Notes under the pieces: model-generated
The model's database searches: none
What the model was told of the DNA's origin: nothing
Seen by the model: only the letters and a program-made list of their open reading frames with translations
Part shown: piece after piece, positions 8,280-16,501 of the stretch
Position numbering within the stretch: position 1 is the first letter of the stretch
Layout of the letters: each line of letters opens with the position of its first letter
Assembly (NCBI GenBank): GCA_966185765.1
Contig: CBIFVZ010000044.1
Span: forward strand, 1 to 33,028
DNA: 33,028 nucleotides
Source of the DNA: CBIFVZ01 sp966185765
Lineage (GTDB): Bacteria; Pseudomonadota; Gammaproteobacteria; Enterobacterales; Enterobacteriaceae
Direction of reading: 5' to 3'
Made by a program: the position numbers and the translations under genes

Positions 8280-9538
8280 CGCCACACTCCGCGTGTATCA
8301 ACAATATACTGCTGTACCACCTGCGCACCATCAATGGCCTTAAACTGACGGTGATCCACCAGCATTACCAGCACATCAGCGCGCGCGAGCGCATCCTGCG
8401 TGCTGGCAAGCTCGCAGCGTCCCTGAAGCTTTTTCGGTAGTGTATGAATATTCGGCTCAACCGCCAGCAACTCACCGCGGTGCCAGTCAGCAAGCTCGCT
8501 GACAATAGCCATTGCCGGGCTTTCACGCAGGTCATCAATGTCTGACTTAAATGCCAGACCAAAGCACGCGATGGTCAGCTCACTGGCGCGCTTACCGCTG
8601 TGGGCCAGGCAGTCGGCCACAGAGGCCTTCACCTGGTCAATCACCCAATACGGTTTACCATCGTTCACTTCGCGAGCCGTGCGAATCAGACGCGCCTGCT
8701 GCGGATTCTGAGCCACAATAAACCACGGATCGACCGCGATGCAGTGACCGCCAACCCCCGGACCAGGTTGTAAAATGTTAACGCGTGGATGGCGGTTAGC
8801 CAGACCAATCAGTTCCCAGACGTTAATCCCCTGATCGGCACAGATAAGTGATAGTTCGTTGGCAAAAGCGATGTTAACGTCACGAAAGCTGTTTTCCGTT
8901 AGCTTGCACAACTCCGCCGTGCGGGCGTTGGTCACCACGCATTCGCCTTTGAGGAAAATATTGTAAAGCGCGCTGGCACGTGCAGAACACGCTGGCGTCA
9001 TCCCGCCAATCACGCGATCGTTTTGAATAAGCTCCACCATCACCTTGCCCGGCAGTACGCGCTCCGGGCAGTAAGCGATGTTAACGTCCGCCGCTTCCCC
9101 TGCCTGCTGCGGAAAGCTCAGATCGCTGCGCAACTGCGCCAGCCATTCGGCGATTTGCTCAGTGGCCCCCACCGGCGAGGTTGATTCCAGAATCACCAGT
9201 GCGCCCTTTTTCAGCACAGGCGCAATGGCTTCAGTCGCCGCCTTCACGTAGGTCATATCTGGCTCGTGCTCGCCCTTAAACGGCGTCGGCACGGCAATCA
9301 GGTAAGCATCTGCCTCAACCGGTGTGGTACGTGCGCTCAGATAGCCACCTTCAACAGCGGCTTTTACGGCAAGGCCGAGGTCCGGCTCTACAATATGAAT
9401 TTCGCCCCGGTTGATGGTCGCAACCGCGTTTTCATTGATATCCACGCCTACTACGCGCTGCTGGCGCGACGCAAATGCCGCAGCGGTCGGTAAGCCGATA
9501 TAGCCCAGACCAATTACGGAAATAGTATTAAAACTCAT
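8276..9538 (-). CDS. wecC: UDP-N-acetyl-D-mannosamine dehydrogenase WecC
   Basis: A 420-residue NAD-dependent sugar dehydrogenase of the UDP-glucose/GDP-mannose dehydrogenase family, identical in length to E. coli WecC (RffD). It oxidises UDP-ManNAc to UDP-ManNAcA in two steps. The Rossmann motif GLGYIG lies at 10-15; the central lysine/asparagine segment is LCKLTENSFRDVNIAFANEL, and the catalytic cysteine is in GPGVGGHCIAVDPWF. The C-terminal domain has FGLAFKSDIDDLRESPA. The start overlaps the wecB stop (ATGA). The end overlaps the likely wecD start. Confidence 0.97.
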   Translation of the reverse strand: MSFNTISVIGLGYIGLPTAAAFASRQQRVVGVDINENAVATINRGEIHIVEPDLGLAVKAAVEGGYLSARTTPVEADAYLIAVPTPFKGEHEPDMTYVKAATEAIAPVLKKGALVILESTSPVGATEQIAEWLAQLRSDLSFPQQAGEAADVNIAYCPERVLPGKVMVELIQNDRVIGGMTPACSARASALYNIFLKGECVVTNARTAELCKLTENSFRDVNIAFANELSLICADQGINVWELIGLANRHPRVNILQPGPGVGGHCIAVDPWFIVAQNPQQARLIRTAREVNDGKPYWVIDQVKASVADCLAHSGKRASELTIACFGLAFKSDIDDLRESPAMAIVSELADWHRGELLAVEPNIHTLPKKLQGRCELASTQDALARADVLVMLVDHRQFKAIDGAQVVQQYIVDTRGVWR

Positions 9539-10665
9539 TGAGTGACTCGATTATTTTTCAATGCGGTAATAATGCGTTCACAGGCTTTACCGTCACCGTA
9601 CGGATTATGGGCGCGGCTCATAGCCAGGTACGCGTCTTCATCGTTTAGCAGACGCGTAACTTCCGCGACAATCTTCTGCGTGTCGGTGCCCACCAGCCGT
9701 ACCGTTCCTGCCTGAACGGCCTCAGGGCGTTCTGTGGTATCGCGCATCACCAGAACCGGTTTACCCAGTGAGGGTGCCTCTTCCTGAATGCCGCCTGAGT
9801 CGGTCAGGATGAGATAAGCATGATGCATCAGCCAGAAAAACGGCAGGTAGTCCTGCGGCTCAATCAGCATGATGTTGTCGATGTTCCCCAGAATGCGGTT
9901 TACCGGCTCGCTGACGTTCGGATTGAGGTGCACTGGATAGATAATCTGTACATCGGGGTTTTGCGCCGCAAGCTCGGCCAGCGCATGACAGATATTTTCA
10001 AAACCGCTGCCAAAACTCTCACGACGGTGGCCGGTGACCAGAATGCGCTTTTTATTAAGCTGTAAGAAGGGGTAACGGGCGTTGAGCGCCGCGCGCTGGG
10101 CTTCATCGTTCACAACCCGCTCGCGCACTGCCAGCAGGGCATCAACCACCGTGTTACCCGTGACGAAAATCCTGTCGTCGCGGATGTTTTCCCGCAGCAG
10201 GTTCTGGCGCGAGGTTTCCGTTGGCGCGAAATGGAACCTCGCCAGATGCCCGGTAAGTGTACGGTTTGCCTCTTCCGGCCACGGTGAATAAATATCGCCC
10301 GTACGCAGACCCGCCTCGATATGGCCCACAGGAATACGCTGATAAAATGCCGCCAGGCTCGCGGCAACGGTGGTCGTTGTATCACCGTGTACCAGCACGA
10401 TGTCAGGCCGAAACGATTCCAGTACCGGCTTTAATCCTTCGAGGATGCGACAAGTGATTTCACTGAGGCCCTGGCCTGGCTGCATGATATTCAAATCATA
10501 ATCAGGCTGGATAGAAAAGAGTGCCAGAACCTGGTCAAGCATCTCGCGATGCTGAGCCGTCACGCAGACTTTCGACTCAAAAAAGGGATCGTCGGCCAGC
10601 GCATGAACCAGCGGCGCCATCTTGATTGCTTCAGGGCGCGTACCAAAAACGGTCAATACTTTCAC
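9535..10665 (-). CDS. wecB: UDP-N-acetylglucosamine 2-epimerase WecB
   Basis: A 376-residue non-hydrolysing UDP-GlcNAc 2-epimerase, the same length as E. coli WecB (RffE). It makes UDP-ManNAc, the substrate of WecC. Conserved blocks are KVLTVFGTRPEAIKMAP at the N-terminus, VHGDTTTTVAASLAAF, GHIEAGLRTGDIYSPWPEE, VTGHRRESFGSGFENI, and LTDSGGIQEEAPSLGKPVLV. The start codon is GTG. A 67-base gap containing a hairpin separates it from wzzE, the largest gap inside the operon. Confidence 0.97.
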   Translation of the reverse strand: MKVLTVFGTRPEAIKMAPLVHALADDPFFESKVCVTAQHREMLDQVLALFSIQPDYDLNIMQPGQGLSEITCRILEGLKPVLESFRPDIVLVHGDTTTTVAASLAAFYQRIPVGHIEAGLRTGDIYSPWPEEANRTLTGHLARFHFAPTETSRQNLLRENIRDDRIFVTGNTVVDALLAVRERVVNDEAQRAALNARYPFLQLNKKRILVTGHRRESFGSGFENICHALAELAAQNPDVQIIYPVHLNPNVSEPVNRILGNIDNIMLIEPQDYLPFFWLMHHAYLILTDSGGIQEEAPSLGKPVLVMRDTTERPEAVQAGTVRLVGTDTQKIVAEVTRLLNDEDAYLAMSRAHNPYGDGKACERIITALKNNRVTQ

Positions 10666-10691
10666 GGTGTATCTCTGCCTTGATTAAACAG

Positions 10692-10720
10692 GATGAAGAC
10701 GCCCACAGAGCGCCTTCATC
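10692..10720 (-). other. Hairpin in the wzzE-wecB gap
   Basis: In the transcript (minus strand) the arms GATGAAGGCGC and GCGTCTTCATC pair over 11 positions with one G-U and a 7-base loop. The bases after the stem are CTGTTTAATC, so the U-tract is poor. It begins about 12 bases after the wzzE stop. It may be a partial terminator or an RNA-processing/stability element that sets the ratio of wzzE to the downstream genes; no function is proven. Confidence 0.5.
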
Positions 10721-10732
10721 GCCATCAAAAAA

Positions 10733-11782
10733 TCAGGAATGCGTACGGCGACGAGCCAAAGCAATGCCCGCGCCAACCAGCGCGCCAACGGCTCCCCACA
10801 TCACTAACAAAAAGCCGCGACGCGGACTATCGCGCTTAACCGGCTCCTCTGGGGTACGCAGGTATCGATAGGTCTGGAAGCGCTGCTCAAGCGTGGGGCC
10901 TACGTTCAGGGTCGCCAGCATGGCTTTGTTTTGGTCGTAATCCACCTCGTAGGAGGGACCGACAGCCTGGAGGTTCTCCAGGCGCGCCTGTAGCATCGGG
11001 CGGCCCAGCGTAAACAGTTGTGAATCCGGCAACTCGTCGGCTGGCACCTGCGCTTCACTGCGGCTGATATTATGCTTTTCGGCGATTTTCAGCGCCTGCT
11101 CCAGGCTGTTAAGGCGGCGATCGTAAATTGACTGCGCCACGGCTTCCTGGCGTTTGACCTGCGCTTTCATCTGCGTCGCTCGCGCCACCCAGGCCCCTTT
11201 GAGTTCATCATTGAGATGGGTTGCTGCTCGCTGGCTGGCAAACGCCACGTACTGGCGCAGCAGATTGTTGGCATCCGGCGCGGTTTCGGCCACCAGCTTG
11301 ACGCTGTCATTGAGGTTGCGCGTAATATCACCGGCGGTGAACTGAATATTGTCGATAAGTTCATCGAGCAGCGCGGCATCCGCCTTGCTGTTGCCGGACT
11401 GACGCTGGCGGAAATAATCTGTCTGGTTCCAGAAATCACGGCGCGTATCCCACGAGGAGAGCTGCATGATGAACTCTTTGTAGGCTTCATCCATTGCAGA
11501 CGGTGTATCAAGCGCCACCTGACTTGCACGCGCATCAAGGTTACTCAGGAACTGCTGCTGGGAATAGTAGCTGCCGAGCATGTTCACCGTCGGCTTGTCG
11601 GTAATCGCCGTCGCACTCCACTCCTGACGCGCAAAAAAGGTATATACCAGGGCCGCAACAGCAAGCAGCAACGCACAGCCCACAATCCAGAATTTACCGC
11701 GCCAGAGAGTACGAACCAGGCCACGGATATCAAGCTCGTTTTCCGTCACCGCCAGGCTATCACCAGGTATGTGTTGTTTCAT
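10733..11782 (-). CDS. wzzE: ECA chain-length regulator WzzE
   Basis: A polysaccharide co-polymerase of 349 residues from this start, the same length as E. coli WzzE. It sets the modal chain length of ECA by acting with WzyE. Two membrane helices frame a periplasmic domain: about 32-51 (FWIVGCALLLAVAALVYTFF) and about 322-342 (GFLLVMWGAVGALVGAGIAL), the latter preceded by the proline-rich YLRTPEEPVKRDSPRRG. The ATG at 11782 follows GGGGAAG and gives the expected N-terminus before ENELDIRGL. An in-frame ATG at 11806 overlaps the wecA stop (ATGA) but has no clear ribosome binding site, so it is the less likely start. Confidence 0.94.
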   Translation of the reverse strand: MKQHIPGDSLAVTENELDIRGLVRTLWRGKFWIVGCALLLAVAALVYTFFARQEWSATAITDKPTVNMLGSYYSQQQFLSNLDARASQVALDTPSAMDEAYKEFIMQLSSWDTRRDFWNQTDYFRQRQSGNSKADAALLDELIDNIQFTAGDITRNLNDSVKLVAETAPDANNLLRQYVAFASQRAATHLNDELKGAWVARATQMKAQVKRQEAVAQSIYDRRLNSLEQALKIAEKHNISRSEAQVPADELPDSQLFTLGRPMLQARLENLQAVGPSYEVDYDQNKAMLATLNVGPTLEQRFQTYRYLRTPEEPVKRDSPRRGFLLVMWGAVGALVGAGIALARRRTHS

Positions 11783-11802
11783 CTCTTCCCCGTTTACGTT
11801 GC

Positions 11803-12891
11803 TCATGCAGGACTGCTACTGCGGCGCATGCGGCGTTTAATGCGTTTGATAAAGCGGGCCACTTTCCAGGCGCGCTTGATACAATAGCCATAGAGCATAA
11901 ATGCAAGCAAAAACAATACCAACATTACCCATTCAGGAATGAAATGCAGATATTCTGCCGTCACGCCAATGGCGGCCAGCAGGGCCGCGGCAAGCGTAAT
12001 CAGCACAAAAGCCTGCCGGGACGTAAAGCCAGCCCGCATGATCAGATGATGGATATGCTGACGGTCTGGTGAGAAAGGACTCATACCCTTGCGCAGACGG
12101 CGATACATAATCGCTACCATATCCATAAGCGGGATAGCGATTATCCACAGTGCGGTAACCGGGCTAATTGGATGGGTTTTCCCCTGGGTAGTTTCCAGCA
12201 GGATCCAGATAACGGTAAAGCCAATCAGCGTACTACCGGCATCGCCCATAAAGACTTTGTAACGACGGCTCAGTATTCCAAGGTTAAGGCAGATATAGGG
12301 AAGGATGGCGGCAATCATGGCAAAGCACCACATCGCAAGGCTGGTCTGGCCGTCAAACCACAAAATCATACCCATTGCGGCAAAAGAGACGCACGACAGC
12401 CCACCAAGCAGACCATCAATGCCATCCACCATATTGAACGCATTAATCGCCGCCCACACGGCAAACAGTGTGAGGAAATAACCAAACGGCCCCAGCACCA
12501 ACTCCCACGTACCGAAAATATAGCCCAGGCTGCTGAGATAAAGCTTACCGACCACCATCATGATGACGCCAATCAGGGCCTGAATGGTGGCACGAATTTT
12601 CACGCTGATATCAAAACGATCGTCCAGCGCCCCAACCAGCGCCAGCACACCAGCACAGCTCAAATAGAGCGCCGCATGGGGGATGTAGTAATTCGCAAGC
12701 CAGAAGGTAAAACAGATGCCCGCATACACAGAAATACCGCCGACCAGTGGAATCAACCCCTGATGACGCTTGCGGAAGTTCGGCTTATCGACCAGACCAA
12801 TTTTTTTAGCGACTTTACGTGCAAAAAAAAGGAAGACGGTTGTGAACAGAAAAATACTGAGCAGTTCAGTACCAGCGGAGATTAAATTCAC
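11803..12891 (-). CDS. wecA: UDP-GlcNAc:undecaprenyl-phosphate GlcNAc-1-phosphate transferase WecA
   Basis: A 362-residue polytopic membrane enzyme (E. coli WecA/Rfe has 367). It starts ECA, and often O-antigen, by transferring GlcNAc-1-phosphate to undecaprenyl phosphate. Active-site landmarks are ALDDRFDISVKIR, FNMVDGIDGLLGG, FMGDAGSTLIGF and SPDRQHIHHLIMRAG. The GTG at 12891 gives VNLISAGTELLSIF, aligning with the E. coli N-terminus MNLLTVSTDLISIF; the frame stays open 30 codons further upstream without homology. The basic C-terminal tail (KRIKRRMRRSS) faces the cytoplasm. It is the first gene of the ECA operon, downstream of rho and its terminator. Confidence 0.95.
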   Translation of the reverse strand: MNLISAGTELLSIFLFTTVFLFFARKVAKKIGLVDKPNFRKRHQGLIPLVGGISVYAGICFTFWLANYYIPHAALYLSCAGVLALVGALDDRFDISVKIRATIQALIGVIMMVVGKLYLSSLGYIFGTWELVLGPFGYFLTLFAVWAAINAFNMVDGIDGLLGGLSCVSFAAMGMILWFDGQTSLAMWCFAMIAAILPYICLNLGILSRRYKVFMGDAGSTLIGFTVIWILLETTQGKTHPISPVTALWIIAIPLMDMVAIMYRRLRKGMSPFSPDRQHIHHLIMRAGFTSRQAFVLITLAAALLAAIGVTAEYLHFIPEWVMLVLFLLAFMLYGYCIKRAWKVARFIKRIKRRMRRSSSPA

Positions 12892-13051
12892 AATGAGCGC
12901 TCTCTGCAAAATGTACGCCCCGCGCTGATGCCTCGGCAGTCTCTCTGGACTACCCAAAGATGCACCGATGCTGCGGGACAAACGGCGTTATATTTCACTC
13001 TGACTGTATTAATTTTACCCTGCCAAAGGCATCGTCCGTGAAATCCTGTCA

Positions 13052-13081
13052 AATATAGCAGCGACAGCACAATCGTATAAA
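13052..13081 (-). promoter_or_regulatory. Candidate ECA operon promoter upstream of wecA
   Basis: On the minus strand an extended -10 TGCTATATT (hexamer TATATT at 13052-13057) has TTTATA (13076-13081) 18 bases upstream. It is about 160 bases before the wecA GTG, just after the rho terminator. The -35 is weak; the extended -10 is the main support. Confidence 0.4.
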
Positions 13082-13085
13082 GCAC

Positions 13086-13115
13086 AAAAGAAAAACGCCA
13101 CGTTAAAACGTGGCG
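13086..13115 (-). terminator. Intrinsic terminator of rho
   Basis: Nine-base perfect arms CGCCACGTT (13096-13104) and AACGTGGCG (13107-13115) pair with a very tight loop. In the rho direction they are followed by TTTTTCTTTT. It starts about 20 bases after the rho stop. Confidence 0.88.
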
Positions 13116-13135
13116 CTTCCCCGAGTTTGCTGCAA

Positions 13136-14395
13136 TTACGAACGTTTCATCATGTCAAAAAATTCGTCATTGGTTTTGGTCATAGCAAGCTTGTTAATGA
13201 GGAACTCCATCGCATCGATTTCGCCCATCGGGTGAATAATCTTACGCAGGATCCACATTTTCTGAAGCTCTTCAGACGTGGTGAGCAATTCTTCTTTACG
13301 CGTACCGGAACGGTTGTAGTCGATAGCCGGGAAGACGCGTTTTTCGGCAATTTTACGAGAAAGGTGCAGTTCCATGTTACCGGTGCCCTTAAATTCTTCG
13401 TAAATCACTTCATCCATTTTCGAACCAGTATCAATCAGCGCGGTGGCGATAATGGTCAGGCTCCCGCCCTCTTCCACATTACGCGCAGCACCGAAGAAAC
13501 GCTTCGGACGGTGCAGGGCGTTTGCATCCACACCACCGGTCAGGACCTTACCGGACGCTGGTACCACGGTGTTGTAGGCACGCGCCAGACGTGTGATGGA
13601 GTCAAGCAGGATGATGACGTCTTTTTTGTGCTCAACCAGGCGTTTGGCTTTTTCAATCACCATTTCGGCAACCTGAACGTGGCGAGACGCCGGTTCGTCA
13701 AAGGTTGACGCAACCACTTCGCCTTTCACCAGACGCTGCATCTCGGTTACTTCTTCCGGACGTTCATCAATGAGCAGCACCATCAGCACACAGTCTGGAT
13801 GGTTGTAAGCGATGCTCTGCGCAATGTTCTGCAGCAGCATGGTTTTACCCGCTTTCGGCGGAGCAACAATCAGACCACGCTGGCCACGGCCAATCGGAGA
13901 GGCCAGATCCAGTACGCGAGCGGTTAAGTCTTCCGTGGAGCCGTTTCCGCGCTCCATACGCAGGCGGGAATTTGCGTGCAGCGGCGTCAGGTTCTCAAAC
14001 AGAATCTTGCTGCGGGCGTTTTCCGGCTTGTCGTAGTTAACTTCATTAACCTTCAGCAGGGCAAAATAGCGCTCACCTTCTTTCGGCGGGCGAATCTTGC
14101 CAGAAATGGTGTCACCAGTGCGAAGGTTAAAGCGGCGGATTTGGCTGGGAGATACATAGATGTCGTCGGGACCGGCAAGGTAGGAACTGTCTGCTGAACG
14201 GAGGAATCCAAATCCATCCTGCAGAATCTCCAGCACGCCGTCGCCAAAGATATCCTCACCACTCTTCGCATGTTGCTTGAGGATGGCGAAAATGATGTCC
14301 TGTTTGCGCATACGGGCCAGGTTTTCCAGCCCCATGTTTTCGCCGAGAGTAATCAGATCTGAAACCGGCGTATTCTTTAATTCGGTAAGATTCAT
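13136..14395 (-). CDS. rho: Transcription termination factor Rho
   Basis: A 419-residue hexameric RNA helicase/ATPase that ends transcription at Rho-dependent sites, identical in length to E. coli Rho and almost unchanged in sequence. The N-terminal domain (about 1-130) carries the primary RNA-binding cold-shock-like fold with GFGFLR at 61-66. The P-loop APPKAGKT lies at 178-185, followed by LIDERPEEVTEM (Walker-B region nearby) and the Q-loop/R-loop region VLTGGVDANALHRPKRFFGAARN. The gene has a long leader of about 200 bases with a small upstream ORF (rhoL). In E. coli Rho represses its own synthesis by terminating in the leader. Confidence 0.99.
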   Translation of the reverse strand: MNLTELKNTPVSDLITLGENMGLENLARMRKQDIIFAILKQHAKSGEDIFGDGVLEILQDGFGFLRSADSSYLAGPDDIYVSPSQIRRFNLRTGDTISGKIRPPKEGERYFALLKVNEVNYDKPENARSKILFENLTPLHANSRLRMERGNGSTEDLTARVLDLASPIGRGQRGLIVAPPKAGKTMLLQNIAQSIAYNHPDCVLMVLLIDERPEEVTEMQRLVKGEVVASTFDEPASRHVQVAEMVIEKAKRLVEHKKDVIILLDSITRLARAYNTVVPASGKVLTGGVDANALHRPKRFFGAARNVEEGGSLTIIATALIDTGSKMDEVIYEEFKGTGNMELHLSRKIAEKRVFPAIDYNRSGTRKEELLTTSEELQKMWILRKIIHPMGEIDAMEFLINKLAMTKTNDEFFDMMKRS

Positions 14396-14504
14396 AATGG
14401 TGGGTTCTTAAACTCGGGGTAATTCTCGAACTGTAATGTAAATGGTAAGGCAGGGTAGTCCATGCCTGTTAATGGCCATCACCCCGTGTCCGATCGCGGC
14501 CTGG

Positions 14505-14573
14505 TTACAGACGCTCAGAACTGGAACGACAAAACGGATTGGGAGCAGGCCCGAAAGCGACTTCATTTCTCAC
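14505..14573 (-). CDS. rhoL: rho operon leader peptide RhoL (22 residues)
   Basis: A 22-codon ORF with a GTG start lies in the rho leader, about 110 bases upstream of rho. Its product begins M-R-N-E and contains the block NPFCRSSS, which aligns with MRSEQ...NPSCRFSS of the 33-residue E. coli RhoL as I recall it. It ends earlier because of a TAA at 14505. The ribosome binding site is weak. An overlapping 52-codon ATG frame (14408-14566) is an alternative but shows no resemblance to RhoL. Confidence 0.55.
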   Translation of the reverse strand: MRNEVAFGPAPNPFCRSSSERL

Positions 14574-14605
14574 GCCTGGAGCAGAGCTGGCAAGAGATTT
14601 CGAAT

Positions 14606-14634
14606 ATTACAAGATTCAAACTAAGGTAAGTTAA
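14606..14634 (-). promoter_or_regulatory. Promoter of rho
   Basis: On the minus strand TTAACT (14629-14634) and TGTAAT (14606-14611) are separated by 17 bases. Transcription would start about 200 bases before the rho ATG and include rhoL. The boxes match the sigma-70 consensus at 4/6 and 5/6 positions. Confidence 0.55.
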
Positions 14635-14680
14635 GAATGCAGTTCAGGTAACTTAGCATGGCTGGCACCGGGCGTCCAGC

Positions 14681-14701
14681 GGTCCGCAGAAATTTCGGAC
14701 C
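14681..14701 (-). terminator. Hairpin downstream of trxA
   Basis: The arms GGTCCG (14681-14686) and CGGACC (14696-14701) pair around a nine-base loop about 25 bases after the trxA stop. There is no U-tract, so this may be a 3' end-stabilising hairpin rather than a true intrinsic terminator. Confidence 0.35.
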
Positions 14702-14725
14702 ACCAGACGCACCGGCTGAGATGCT

Positions 14726-15055
14726 TTACGCCAGGTTAGCGTCCAGGAACTCTTTAAGCTGCCCTTTAGACAGTGCGCCCACTTTCGTGGCCGCGACTTC
14801 ACCATTTTTGAACAACAGCAGCGTCGGGATACCACGAATGCCGTATTTCGGCGCCGTACCCGGATTCTGGTCGATGTTCAGTTTGGCAACGGTCAGTTTA
14901 CCTTCATATTCAGTGGCAATTTCATCCAGAATTGGGGCGATCATTTTGCAAGGACCACACCACTCTGCCCAGAAATCTACCAAAATCAACCCTTCTGCCT
15001 TAAGTACGTCCGTGTCAAAACTGTCATCAGTCAGGTGAATAATTTTATCGCTCAT
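14726..15055 (-). CDS. trxA: Thioredoxin 1
   Basis: A 109-residue cytoplasmic thioredoxin, the same length as E. coli TrxA. It reduces protein disulfides (ribonucleotide reductase, PAPS reductase, methionine sulfoxide reductases) with electrons from thioredoxin reductase. The redox-active WCGPC has its cysteines at 33 and 36; the buried D27, the K58-containing segment VAKLNIDQNP and the cis-proline loop GIPTLLLF are all present. The ATG giving MSDKIIHLTDDSF was chosen over one four codons upstream because it matches the family N-terminus. It is divergent from rhlB and upstream of rho. Confidence 0.98.
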   Translation of the reverse strand: MSDKIIHLTDDSFDTDVLKAEGLILVDFWAEWCGPCKMIAPILDEIATEYEGKLTVAKLNIDQNPGTAPKYGIRGIPTLLLFKNGEVAATKVGALSKGQLKEFLDANLA

Positions 15056-15111
15056 ACTTAACTCCACAGGATTATGCCTGGCTTTGCTGGTGTAAATTTA
15101 AGCTGTGCCAC

Positions 15112-15140
15112 ATAATCGTGCACAGTGCAAATTATGACAA
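15112..15140 (-). promoter_or_regulatory. Promoter of trxA
   Basis: On the minus strand TTGTCA (15135-15140) and GATTAT (15112-15117) are separated by 17 bases. The start of transcription would be about 50 bases before the trxA ATG. The -35 matches at 5/6 and the -10 at 4/6. Confidence 0.6.
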
Positions 15141-15229
15141 TGGGACGCAGCCTTTACATCAGTCAGGTTGACTTTATTTCAACGGATACGCTTTCGTAAA
15201 GCAATAGTAAGCTGATATTCTACCACACT

Positions 15230-16495
15230 ATGAGCAAAACACATTTAACAGAACAGAAGTTTTCCGACTTCGCCCTGCACCCGAAGGTTGTTGAAGCCCT
15301 TGAAAAGAAAGGCTTTTACAACTGCACCCCTATTCAGGCTCTGGCACTTCCGCTGACCCTTGCGGGCCGCGACGTAGCCGGACAGGCGCAAACCGGTACT
15401 GGCAAAACGATGGCGTTTCTGACGTCAACGTTTCATTATTTACTCTCACATCCCGCGCCAGAAGGTCGCCAGACGAATCAGCCACGTGCCTTGATCATGG
15501 CACCCACACGTGAACTGGCGGTGCAGATTCACTCTGACGCAGCGCCACTTGCGCAGGCCACAGGCCTGAAGCTCGGCCTCGCCTATGGCGGCGATGGCTA
15601 CGATAAACAGCTTAAAGTGCTGGAAAGCGGCGTCGATATTCTTATCGGCACCACGGGTCGCCTTATTGATTATACCAAGCAAAACCATATTAACCTCGGC
15701 GCCATCCAGGTTGTGGTGCTCGACGAAGCCGACCGCATGTACGACCTCGGCTTTATCAAAGATATTCGTTGGCTGTTCCGTCGCATGCCAGCGGCTGACC
15801 AGCGTCTCAATATGCTGTTTTCCGCCACGCTCTCTTACCGCGTACGCGAACTGGCGTTTGAACAAATGAATAACGCCGAGTACGTGGAAGTCGAGCCAGA
15901 GCAGAAAACGGGCCATCGCATCAAAGAAGAGCTGTTCTATCCTTCCAATGAAGAAAAGATGCGCCTGCTGCAAACGCTGATTGAAGAAGAGTGGCCGGAT
16001 CGCGCCATTGTGTTTGCCAATACCAAGCACCGCTGTGAAGACATCTGGGGCCATCTGGCCGCCGACGGTCACCGTGTGGGTCTGTTGACCGGCGACGTGG
16101 CACAGAAAAAACGTCTGCGCATTCTTGAAGAGTTCACCCAGGGCGACCTGGATATCCTGGTTGCGACCGACGTTGCCGCCCGTGGTTTGCACATCCCGGC
16201 CGTGACGCACGTCTTTAACTACGACCTGCCGGATGACTGTGAAGACTACGTGCACCGCATTGGCCGTACCGGCCGCGCAGGTGCCAGCGGTCACTCTATC
16301 AGCCTTGCCTGTGAAGAGTACGCGCTGAACCTGCCCGCGATTGAAACCTACATCGGCCACGCTATCCCGGTCAGTAAATACAATCCGGATGCGCTGATGA
16401 GCGAATTGCCGCCGCCAAAACGCCTGGTGCGTAACCGCTCCGGCAACGGCCCGCGTCGCAACAATAACTCACGCAATCGTCGCCGTACGGGTTAA
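15230..16495 (+). CDS. rhlB: ATP-dependent RNA helicase RhlB
   Basis: A 421-residue DEAD-box helicase, identical in length to E. coli RhlB. It unwinds structured RNA for the RNA degradosome, where it binds RNase E. Motifs in order are the Q motif (CTPIQALALP, 32-41), Walker A AQTGTGKT (53-60), PTRELA (92-97), DEAD (165-168), SAT (198-200), and HRIGRTGRAG near 340-350. The C-terminus after about 395 is a basic, Asn/Arg-rich tail (RSGNGPRRNNNSRNRRRTG) of the kind that binds RNA. It diverges from trxA, and gppA follows after six bases. Confidence 0.98.
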   Translation: MSKTHLTEQKFSDFALHPKVVEALEKKGFYNCTPIQALALPLTLAGRDVAGQAQTGTGKTMAFLTSTFHYLLSHPAPEGRQTNQPRALIMAPTRELAVQIHSDAAPLAQATGLKLGLAYGGDGYDKQLKVLESGVDILIGTTGRLIDYTKQNHINLGAIQVVVLDEADRMYDLGFIKDIRWLFRRMPAADQRLNMLFSATLSYRVRELAFEQMNNAEYVEVEPEQKTGHRIKEELFYPSNEEKMRLLQTLIEEEWPDRAIVFANTKHRCEDIWGHLAADGHRVGLLTGDVAQKKRLRILEEFTQGDLDILVATDVAARGLHIPAVTHVFNYDLPDDCEDYVHRIGRTGRAGASGHSISLACEEYALNLPAIETYIGHAIPVSKYNPDALMSELPPPKRLVRNRSGNGPRRNNNSRNRRRTG

Positions 16496-16501
16496 TACAG
16501 C

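Noticed and set aside
12172..12885. A 237-codon plus-strand frame opposite wecA
   Set aside because: It is antisense to a strongly conserved membrane enzyme and has no recognisable domain.
14408..14566. A 52-codon ORF in the rho leader as a separate gene
   Set aside because: It overlaps the better-supported rhoL frame and shows no similarity to known leader peptides; it is kept only as an alternative reading of the leader.
15446..16360. A 304-codon minus-strand frame opposite rhlB
   Set aside because: It lies entirely within the conserved DEAD-box gene and has no ribosome binding site or family resemblance.
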